Shown here: piece by piece, positions 1 through 4,685 of the stretch | Numbering within the stretch: position 1 is the first letter of the stretch | How the letters are laid out: each line of letters opens with the position of its first letter | Assembly: GCA_017960705.1 (NCBI GenBank) | Contig: JAGCYR010000036.1 | Span: forward strand, 1 to 8,639 | Reading direction: 5' to 3' | DNA length: 8,639 bases | Origin: Clostridia bacterium | GTDB taxonomy: Bacteria > Bacillota > Clostridia > Oscillospirales > CAG-272 | Position numbers and translations under genes: made by a program | The notes under the pieces: generated by a model | What the model saw: only the letters and a program-made list of their open reading frames with translations | Told to the model about the DNA's origin: nothing | Databases searched by the model: none

Positions 1-830
1 CCGATCTGCTCGCGACCGCGCCAGACGAGATGCTGATCGCGGGGCTCGGAGATATGATCGCCAAATACGTCAGCATCGCGGAATGGCGGATCTCGCACCT
101 CGTCACGGGCGAATACTACTGCGAACGGGTCGCCGCCGCCGTAAGAGAAGCGCTTTCCGTATGCGTCAAGAACGCAAAAGGTCTGCTATCCCGCGATCCC
201 GCCGCGATCGAAGCCGTGTTCGAGGGGCTGGTGCTCTCGGGCGCGGCGATGAACTACGCGGGTCTGTCCCGTCCGGCGTCGGGGGTGGAGCACTACTTCT
301 CCCATATCTGGGATATGCGGGGGCTCGCATTCAAAACCCCGGTCGCGCTCCACGGCACCCAATGCGCCGTCGGAACGCTGTGTGCCGCCTCGATCTACGA
401 CGCGCTGCTCGAAATCACCCCCGATAAGGACAAGGCGCTCCGGGCGGTCAAGGCGTTCGACCGCGACGGGTGGTTCAAAACGCTCCGCGCCTTCGTCGGT
501 CCCGGCGCCGACGCGATGATCGCAGCCGAAGCGCGCGACGGCAAATACGACCCCGTAAAGCACGAGGCGCGCCTCGGGATCCTGCTCGACAACTGGCAAG
601 AGATCCAAACCATCGTCCGCGAAGAGATCCCCAGGGCAAACGAGATCCGTTCCCTGCTCGCGTCGATCGGCGCTCCGACCACCCCCGAGGGGATCGGGCA
701 AAAGCGTTCGGAGCTGCCCCTGACCTTCGCCGCGACCCGCGACGTCCGCGACAAGTACGTCCTCTCGCGCCTGGTCTGGGACCTCGGGCTCACCGACCTC
801 GCCGACGACTGCCTGCTGCGGGAAAACTGA
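1..830 (+). CDS. araM: sn-glycerol-1-phosphate dehydrogenase (AraM/EgsA type), 5'-truncated by window edge
   Basis: This family reduces dihydroxyacetone phosphate to sn-glycerol-1-phosphate with NAD(P)H in the cytosol. In Firmicutes the product feeds PcrB-type heptaprenylglyceryl phosphate synthesis (family knowledge). The frame is open from base 3 (D-L-L-A-T-A-P-D-E before the first in-window ATG at 30), so the gene starts upstream; about 275 residues are visible of a family norm near 400. Recognisable blocks are GLGDMIAKY at the start, the metal-binding stretch SRPASGVEHYFSHIWDMR, and VALHGTQCAVG. The two metal-ligand histidines, in EHYFSH and LHGT, lie 20 residues apart as in the family. 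The third ligand, an Asp, would lie upstream. The C-terminus is complete, ending LLREN before TGA. It converges on asnS. A general iron-containing/glycerol dehydrogenase is the only realistic alternative, and SRPASGVEHYFSH favours AraM. Confidence 0.9.
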   Translation, partial: DLLATAPDEMLIAGLGDMIAKYVSIAEWRISHLVTGEYYCERVAAAVREALSVCVKNAKGLLSRDPAAIEAVFEGLVLSGAAMNYAGLSRPASGVEHYFSHIWDMRGLAFKTPVALHGTQCAVGTLCAASIYDALLEITPDKDKALRAVKAFDRDGWFKTLRAFVGPGADAMIAAEARDGKYDPVKHEARLGILLDNWQEIQTIVREEIPRANEIRSLLASIGAPTTPEGIGQKRSELPLTFAATRDVRDKYVLSRLVWDLGLTDLADDCLLREN

Positions 831-851
831 AAAACCAAACGGGACTCATAA

Positions 852-881
852 CGCCGCGCGCCGGGAGACCGGCGCGCGGCG
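852..881. repeat. Perfect 13-bp GC hairpin
   Basis: CGCCGCGCGCCGG, loop GAGA, then its exact complement. It lies 21 bases after the dehydrogenase stop but has no T-tract on either strand (GAATGAATTG follows), so it is not a classical intrinsic terminator. It may act with the second hairpin at 930-959, or protect the mRNA 3' end. Alternatively it is part of a dispersed palindromic repeat. Confidence 0.7.
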
Positions 882-929
882 AATGAATTGCCGCGGGACG
901 CGGCGTGAATTGCACTTCGCGCATGAATT

Positions 930-968
930 GACGACCGCCCGGAAATCCGGGCGGTCGTCGTTGGTTTT
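930..968 (+). terminator. Probable intrinsic terminator between convergent araM and asnS
   Basis: A perfect 13-bp stem (GACGACCGCCCGG at 930-942 with 947-959, loop AAAT) is followed on the plus strand by GTTGGTTTTA, a modest U-tract. This suits termination of the plus-strand dehydrogenase transcript. On the minus strand the hairpin comes just after the asnS stop but is followed by AATTCATGCG, so it would be a poor terminator for asnS. The U-tract overlaps the asnS stop codon. Confidence 0.6.
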
Positions 969-2367
969 AGTATTCGGCGGAGCCGACGGTGCGGGGATAG
1001 GGGATGACGTCGCGGATGTTCGAGACGCCCGTCAGATACATGATGATCCGCTCAAATCCCAGACCGTAGCCGGCGTGGCGCGCGCCTCCGAAACGGCGGA
1101 GGTTGAGGTACCACGAATAGTCCTCCTCGCGCATCCCGAGTTCCTTGATCCGTTTGATCAGGAGGTCGTAGCGTTCCTCACGCTGCGAGCCGCCGATGAT
1201 CTCCCCGACCCCGGGGACCAGAAGATCCATCGCCGCGACGGTCTTGCCGTCGTCGTTCTGCCGCATATAGAACGCCTTGATGTCCTTCGGATAATCGGTG
1301 ACGAAGATAGGCGCGCCGAACACCTTCTCGGTCAGGTACCGTTCGTGCTCGGTCTGCAGATCCATGCCCCACGAGACGGGATACTTGAAGGGTTCCCCGC
1401 TCTTTTGGAGGATCTCGATCGCCTCGGTGTACTTGACCTCGCGGCAATCGCTGTTGACGAGGGTGTTCAGCCGCTCGGTCAGCCCCTTGTCCACGAAGTT
1501 GTTGAAGAACTCGATCTCGGCGGGACAGGTTTTCAGCACGTGCGAAATGATGTGCCGGATCATATCCCAAGCGAGCTTCATACAGTCGGAGAGATCTGCG
1601 AAGGCGATCTCGGGCTCAATCATCCAGAACTCCGCCGCGTGGCGCGCCGTGTTCGAGTTCTCGGCGCGGAAGGTCGGACCGAAGGTGTAGATATTCCCGA
1701 ACGCCATCGCGTAGGTCTCGCCCTCGAGCTGCCCCGACACGGTCAGGTTCGCGCTCTTGCCGAAAAAGTCCTGCGAATAGTCAATCTTGCCGTCCTCGGT
1801 CTTCGGGGGGTTCTCAAGATCCAAAGTGGTGACGCGGAACATCTCGCCCGCACCCTCGCAGTCGGAGGCGGTGATCAGGGGCGTATGCACGTAGACGAAG
1901 CCGCGGTCGTGGAAGAAACTGTGGATGGCGTACGCCGCCTCGCTCCGCACGCGAAAGACGGCGGAGAACAGGTTGGTGCGCGGGCGCAGGTACGCGATCT
2001 CGCGCAGGTATTCGACGGTGTGCCGCTTTTTCTGGAGGGGGTAGTCGGGGGTGGACGTCCCCTCGACCTCGACCTTCTCCGCCTTGATCTCAAACGGCTG
2101 TTTCGCCCCCGGGGTCAATTCGAGCTTGCCTGTGACGACAAGTGCAGCCCCGACGTTCTGGGACGCGATCTCGTCGTAGTTGGCGATCTTCTCGCGCTCG
2201 AAGACGACCTGAACCGTCTTAAAGCAGCTCCCGTCGTAGAGATCGATAAAGCCGAACGCGCGGCTGTCGCGGATCGAGCGCGCCCAGCCCCCGACCGTGA
2301 CGGTCTTTCCCCCGAGTGCGGAGGATTCGTCGTACAGTCGCCTGACGGCGGTCAGTTGTTCTTTCAT
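967..2367 (-). CDS. asnS: Asparaginyl-tRNA synthetase
   Basis: A class IIb aminoacyl-tRNA synthetase that attaches asparagine to tRNA-Asn using ATP in the cytosol. The protein has 466 residues, the same length as the E. coli enzyme. An N-terminal OB-fold anticodon-binding domain covers about residues 22-100 (VGGWARSIRDSRAFGFIDL). The catalytic core begins near 130. Class II motif 1 lies around 143-165, and GAGEMF at 172-177 is typical of AsnRS. Motif 2 is around TFRAEN at 232-237, and motif 3 is GFERIIMYLTG at 437-447. The C-terminus is PYPRT...AEY. The ATG at 2367 is chosen because AAAGGA lies 9 bases upstream and the protein then starts MKEQLTAV at the family position. The same frame stays open to 2445, but that 26-residue extension spans the probable promoter. 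It is transcribed alone, convergent with araM and divergent from the 107-residue gene. Confidence 0.97.
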   Translation of the reverse strand: MKEQLTAVRRLYDESSALGGKTVTVGGWARSIRDSRAFGFIDLYDGSCFKTVQVVFEREKIANYDEIASQNVGAALVVTGKLELTPGAKQPFEIKAEKVEVEGTSTPDYPLQKKRHTVEYLREIAYLRPRTNLFSAVFRVRSEAAYAIHSFFHDRGFVYVHTPLITASDCEGAGEMFRVTTLDLENPPKTEDGKIDYSQDFFGKSANLTVSGQLEGETYAMAFGNIYTFGPTFRAENSNTARHAAEFWMIEPEIAFADLSDCMKLAWDMIRHIISHVLKTCPAEIEFFNNFVDKGLTERLNTLVNSDCREVKYTEAIEILQKSGEPFKYPVSWGMDLQTEHERYLTEKVFGAPIFVTDYPKDIKAFYMRQNDDGKTVAAMDLLVPGVGEIIGGSQREERYDLLIKRIKELGMREEDYSWYLNLRRFGGARHAGYGLGFERIIMYLTGVSNIRDVIPYPRTVGSAEY

Positions 2368-2407
2368 ACTTCCGTTCCTTTCGGACGTTTTCCCGTATTT
2401 ACAGGTT

Positions 2408-2416
2408 ATTATAGCA
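2408..2416 (-). promoter_or_regulatory. asnS promoter (extended -10)
   Basis: Read on the minus strand, TGCTATAAT is a consensus TATAAT with the TGn extension. The -35 at 17-bp spacing (TGGAAA, 2431-2436) is weak, which is common for extended -10 promoters. The predicted start near 2401 gives a leader of about 34 bases to the asnS ATG. A/T tracts at 2450-2493 lie just upstream and could act as an UP element. Confidence 0.65.
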
Positions 2417-2449
2417 TACCCGCGACGGGATTTCCACCCTTTCACACCC

Positions 2450-2493
2450 TTTTTTTCGTTTTTTCTTTCCGTTTTTCATCTTTTTCCCAAAAA
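2450..2493. promoter_or_regulatory. A/T-tract block upstream of asnS promoter
   Basis: T-runs at 2450-2456, 2459-2464, 2472-2476 and 2481-2485 and an A-run at 2489-2493 recur roughly every 8-12 bp in an otherwise GC-rich region. Such phased tracts bend DNA and bind the RNA polymerase alpha subunit (general knowledge). The block lies between the asnS promoter and the palindromic promoter, so it could serve either. Its role here is inferred. Confidence 0.4.
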
Positions 2494-2496
2494 TCA

Positions 2497-2540
2497 CTTG
2501 ACGCGTGACTTTATATGTGCTATAATAGTCACGCGACAAG
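2497..2540. promoter_or_regulatory. 44-bp near-perfect palindrome, probable operator
   Basis: The left arm CTTGACGCGTGACT (2497-2510) and the right arm AGTCACGCGACAAG (2527-2540) are inverted repeats matching at 13 of 14 positions. One more flanking pair (A2496/T2541) also matches. The left arm contains the -35 box, the centre holds the -10 box and the right arm covers the predicted transcription start. A dimeric or tetrameric repressor bound here would block the promoter of the 107-residue gene. Autoregulation by that gene product is possible but inferred. Confidence 0.7.
2498..2526 (+). promoter_or_regulatory. Strong sigma-A promoter of the 107-residue gene
   Basis: TTGACG at 2498-2503, a 17-bp spacer and TATAAT at 2521-2526. 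TGC precedes the -10, giving an extended -10. The transcript would begin near 2533, about 34 bases before the ATG at 2567. This is among the best promoters in the window and it is fully embedded in the 2497-2540 palindrome. Confidence 0.85.
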
Positions 2541-2566
2541 TTACAAAAGGAGGAAAAAACCGCAAA

Positions 2567-2890
2567 ATGAACGACTTGGAACGAAGGATCCCTTCGGGGA
2601 TCGAACATCTGATCGCTGCGATCTGCGAGGACTATCCGCGGAGAAAGCGCGAGATCGAATCGGGCGAGGGCGATCCCCTGACGCTCGCCGAGTACCGTCG
2701 GCTGAACGATCTCGTCGACGACGCGCTCGAGGAGAGCTGCGAGCCCGAGATCCGGGAGGAGATGCGGCGGGATCTTGCGCTTCGTCGCGGGGCGCACTAC
2801 ACCCAGATCTGGCAGATCGGGGAGGGGACCTACAAGAACCGGAAGCGCTCCTGCAAACTCGCGATCGCAAAGCGCCTCCGGCTGCTCTGA
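2567..2890 (+). CDS. Small charged helical protein, possible DNA-binding regulator
   Basis: I do not recognise a family with certainty. The protein has 107 residues, is rich in Arg, Glu and Lys and is predicted almost wholly helical, with no signal peptide or membrane segment. It has an N-terminal helix pair (DLERRIPSGIEHLIAAICEDY), an acidic middle (LNDLVDDALEE, 46-56) and a basic C-terminus (EGTYKNRKRSCKLAIAKRLRLL). The C-terminal GEGTYKNRKR resembles the second helix of an HTH, as in phage ArpU/RinA-like or sigma-like small regulators. That comparison is by impression, not by alignment. The ATG at 2567 follows AAAGGAGG with a rather long 13-base gap; the frame is open upstream but that part crosses the promoter. 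The gene is transcribed from a consensus promoter inside a long palindrome, consistent with a tightly controlled and perhaps self-repressing gene. It ends one base from the convergent DUF4830 gene. Confidence 0.75.
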   Translation: MNDLERRIPSGIEHLIAAICEDYPRRKREIESGEGDPLTLAEYRRLNDLVDDALEESCEPEIREEMRRDLALRRGAHYTQIWQIGEGTYKNRKRSCKLAIAKRLRLL

Positions 2891-2891
2891 T

Positions 2892-3365
2892 TCAGGTCTC
2901 GGGGATCACCCCGCGCACGAACCCCATCGGGTCGGCGGACGAGAGATCGGCGGCGATGATCCGCCCGCGGTAGACGATCAGATTAGCGTAGACCGTTCCC
3001 GCGTCCTCGGGGTAGTTGGTGACTTCGTAGGTATAGCGCGTCACCTTCTTCTTCCGATAGCGCGAGAGATCGAGCCCCTGCGCCTTCTGGATCTCGTTAT
3101 ACCCCTGCATCACCCGGTCGAAATTCTCGGGCAGGGTGAAGGTCGCCTCGTCGACGGCTTCCCGCTTGACCGTCCACCCCTGCTTTTCGAGAAAGTCGAT
3201 CCGTCCCTCGTCGGTGTCCGCCCCGGTATAAGAGACCGAGGTCCCCGACGCGGCGGCGACGAGTTTCCCGTCCGAGAGGATCAGGGTGCCGAAGAGGAGC
3301 ACGGCGCAGAGCACCGCCGCCCCGACAAAACGAAGAGTCGACGCGCGGACCGAACAGATGAACAT
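2892..3365 (-). CDS. DUF4830 domain-containing membrane-anchored protein
   Basis: The protein has 157 residues. An N-terminal hydrophobic segment at about 11-31 (LRFVGAAVLCAVLLFGTLIL) anchors or exports it. The rest is a small extracytoplasmic domain matching the DUF4830 pattern as I know it: RIDFLEKQGW at 55-64, LPENFDRVMQGYNEIQ at 78-93, LDLSRYRKKKVTRYTYEVTNYP at 98-119, then an NLIVYRGRIIAADLSS strand block near 128-143. The molecular function of DUF4830 is unknown; it is common in Clostridia and often encoded alone. The ATG at 3365 is preferred because AGGGGG lies about 9 bases upstream. An in-frame GTG at 3374 would leave no ribosome binding site. That site lies inside a perfect stem (3374-3408), suggesting translational control. 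The 3' end nearly touches the convergent 107-residue gene. Confidence 0.85.
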   Translation of the reverse strand: MFICSVRASTLRFVGAAVLCAVLLFGTLILSDGKLVAAASGTSVSYTGADTDEGRIDFLEKQGWTVKREAVDEATFTLPENFDRVMQGYNEIQKAQGLDLSRYRKKKVTRYTYEVTNYPEDAGTVYANLIVYRGRIIAADLSSADPMGFVRGVIPET

Positions 3366-3373
3366 GGAAAACA

Positions 3374-3408
3374 CCCCCTGTCAAGATGGTACAATCTATG
3401 ACAGGGGG
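3374..3408 (-). promoter_or_regulatory. Stem-loop enclosing the DUF4830 ribosome binding site
   Basis: CCCCCTGTCA (3374-3383) and TGACAGGGGG (3399-3408) form a perfect 10-bp stem with a 15-base loop. In the minus-strand mRNA the 3' arm TGACAGGGGG carries the Shine-Dalgarno-like AGGGGG of the DUF4830 gene. Folding would therefore hide the ribosome binding site. It is not followed by a T-tract on either strand, which argues against a terminator. Confidence 0.6.
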
Positions 3409-3414
3409 CGCCGG

Positions 3415-3444
3415 ATTATGCCCGCTCGGTCCGGTATGCCGTCA
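3415..3444 (-). promoter_or_regulatory. Possible DUF4830 promoter
   Basis: Read on the minus strand, TGACGG (3444-3439), an 18-base spacer and CATAAT (3420-3415) form a weak sigma-A candidate. The start would fall near 3408, exactly at the foot of the ribosome-binding-site stem, so the stem would be the very 5' end of the mRNA. The boxes are imperfect, and readthrough from the upstream microprotein gene is an alternative. Confidence 0.35.
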
Positions 3445-3458
3445 GGCGGCGGGTATGT

Positions 3459-3557
3459 TCAGCGGTTGTTGCAGCAGCAGCAACAGATGACGACGGCGGC
3501 AAGGATCCAGATCCAGGCGTTATCGTCGTCGAGGATACGGCAAAGACAGTTGCCCAT
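3459..3557 (-). CDS. 32-residue cysteine-tail membrane microprotein
   Basis: A short ORF beginning MGNCLCRILDDDNAW, followed by a hydrophobic stretch (WIWILAAVVI, about residues 15-24), then five consecutive cysteines and the ending NNR. It has a good ribosome binding site, with AGGAAGGG nine bases before the ATG at 3557. The layout is a Cys-containing head, an Asp triplet, one short membrane helix and a poly-Cys tail. It resembles uncharacterised tiny proteins I know from Clostridia, but no function is assigned. The cysteines could bind metal, form disulfides or be acylated; all of these are inference. It follows hprK by 79 bases on the same strand with no obvious own promoter, so it may be the distal gene of the hprK transcript. 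The four TGC codons at the tail make a short CAG repeat on the plus strand. Confidence 0.75.
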   Translation of the reverse strand: MGNCLCRILDDDNAWIWILAAVVICCCCCNNR

Positions 3558-3583
3558 TGTGTTCGTCCCTTCCTTTTCTATTT

Positions 3584-3599
3584 CAGGGGGATCCCCCTG
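3584..3599. repeat. Perfect 16-bp palindrome CAGGGGGATCCCCCTG
   Basis: A self-complementary sequence in the leader between hprK and the cysteine microprotein, 27 bases upstream of that ATG. As RNA it would fold into a 6-bp stem with a GATC loop. No T-tract follows on the minus strand (AAATAGAAAAGG), so termination of hprK here is unlikely. The CAGGGGG/CCCCCTG element recurs in the DUF4830 leader stem. Confidence 0.6.
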
Positions 3600-3636
3600 C
3601 ATTAACAGGATATGCGAAGGGACGGAGGCGCGTGAC

Positions 3637-4584
3637 TTACTGTCCGATGCCCATCGACTCCATCAGCCGCTTGTTGAATTCCTCGGCGGTATTGTAGCCG
3701 AGCTTCTTCTGGCGGTTGTTCATGGCGGCGATCTCGATGATGATGGCGAGGTTGCGCCCGGGGTGGACCGGGATCACGATGGACGGAACGCGGATGCCGA
3801 GGATATCGGTGAACTGCTCCTCCAGCCCGAGGCGGTCGTACATCTTTCCCTGCTCCCAGGGTTCGAGGTTGATGATCAGGTCGATCTTTTCGGTCTCCTT
3901 GACCGCGCCCATACCGAAGAGGCGGCAGACGTCGACGATGCCGATGCCGCGCAGCTCGATGTAGTGGCGGATGATCTCGGGAGAACTGCCGACCAGCGTT
4001 TTCGCGGAGACGCGCCGGATGTCGACCGCGTCGTCCGCGATCAGTCGGTGTCCGCGCTTGACCAGTTCGATCGCGGTCTCGCTCTTCCCGATGCCGCTGT
4101 CCCCGAGAAGCAGGATACCTTCGCCGTAGACCTCGACGAGCACGCCGTGGCGGGTCAGGCGGGGGGCGAGTTCGGTCGAAAGCAGAGCGATCAGCGCCGC
4201 CATCAAGGGGGAGGTGAGATCCGCGCTCCGGAGGATCGGCACGCGGTACTTTTCGGCGAACTTGCGGGCGTCCTCCCCGATCGAGAGCGACGAGGTGTAG
4301 ATGACGCCGACGGGTCTTGACGCGTAGAACGCCTCCAGCCGTTTGGCGCGTTCCTCGGGGGAGAGCGTCGCGAGATACAGGTGCTCCACCTTCCCGATGA
4401 TCTGCAGCCGGGACGCCTCGTAGTGGTCGTAGAACCCGGCGAACTGAAGACCCGGACGGTTGATACCGGCGTTGGAGATCATGATGTTCTCCGGCAGGTC
4501 GGGCAGATACACCGTCTCGAACGCGCGGTCGCCTATGATCTTCGAGAGCGGGACCGAATAGACCGCTTCTTCCTTTTTTGCCAT
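3637..4584 (-). CDS. hprK: HPr kinase/phosphorylase
   Basis: A bifunctional enzyme that phosphorylates HPr at Ser46 with ATP or pyrophosphate and reverses the reaction with phosphate. It controls carbon catabolite repression through CcpA and PTS uptake in Firmicutes. The protein has 315 residues (family about 310). The N-terminal HprK domain covers about 1-130. The catalytic histidine sits in TRHGVLVEVYG (H146). Walker A is GDSGIGKS at 161-168. The acidic DDAVDI follows at 184-189. The family signature IELRGIGIVDV is at 209-219. The C-terminal regulatory loop HPGRNLAIIIEIAAMNNRQKKLGYN is present and intact. The ATG at 4584 has AAAGGGAAG just upstream and gives MAKKEEAVYSV; the frame is open further up to 4665, across the promoter. 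It has its own promoter at 4622-4650 and is probably cotranscribed with the microprotein downstream. All key residues look functional. Confidence 0.97.
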   Translation of the reverse strand: MAKKEEAVYSVPLSKIIGDRAFETVYLPDLPENIMISNAGINRPGLQFAGFYDHYEASRLQIIGKVEHLYLATLSPEERAKRLEAFYASRPVGVIYTSSLSIGEDARKFAEKYRVPILRSADLTSPLMAALIALLSTELAPRLTRHGVLVEVYGEGILLLGDSGIGKSETAIELVKRGHRLIADDAVDIRRVSAKTLVGSSPEIIRHYIELRGIGIVDVCRLFGMGAVKETEKIDLIINLEPWEQGKMYDRLGLEEQFTDILGIRVPSIVIPVHPGRNLAIIIEIAAMNNRQKKLGYNTAEEFNKRLMESMGIGQ

Positions 4585-4621
4585 AGCGCTTCCCTTTCTA
4601 TCTGGGATTTGTTCTTTTTCT

Positions 4622-4650
4622 ATTGTATCACAGACCCGAAAAGAATGCAA
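4622..4650 (-). promoter_or_regulatory. hprK promoter
   Basis: Read on the minus strand, TTGCAT (4650-4645), a 17-bp spacer and TACAAT (4627-4622) preceded by TGA form an extended -10 promoter. The start would be near 4615, about 30 bases before the ATG. The -35 begins only four bases after the terminator hairpin of the upstream operon. Confidence 0.8.
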
Positions 4651-4653
4651 GAG

Positions 4654-4685
4654 GGGCGGGGACAAGTCCCCGCCCGGTTTTTATT
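4654..4685. terminator. Terminator hairpin between DUF4097 operon and hprK
   Basis: GGGCGGGGA (4654-4662), loop CAAG, TCCCCGCCC (4667-4675). On the plus strand it is followed by GGTTTTTATT, an ideal U-tract, although no plus-strand gene precedes it. On the minus strand, where it follows the DUF4097 stop, the tail is CTCTTGCATTCTTTT, a poor U-tract. It probably ends the padR operon and also blocks antisense transcripts coming through hprK. Confidence 0.65.

Noticed and set aside
2368..2445. Longer asnS start giving 26 extra residues
   Set aside because: The extension crosses the TGCTATAAT promoter. The ATG at 2367 has a ribosome binding site and gives the standard 466-residue enzyme.
883..2508. 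A 541-codon plus-strand open frame opposite asnS
   Set aside because: It is an antisense frame kept open by high GC. It lacks a ribosome binding site and family motifs, while the minus strand encodes a full-length AsnRS with all class II motifs.
3465..3485. Short CAG trinucleotide repeat
   Set aside because: It is explained by consecutive TGC cysteine codons of the microprotein on the minus strand.
3629..3638. CGCGTGACTT, identical to ten bases of the 2497-2540 operator arm
   Set aside because: It is a single half-site at the 3' end of hprK without an inverted partner, and ten-base matches occur by chance in a window of this size.
3286..4320. A 344-codon plus-strand open frame across hprK and the microprotein
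   Set aside because: It is a shadow of hprK with Asp/Glu/Arg-rich low-complexity translation and no recognisable domain.
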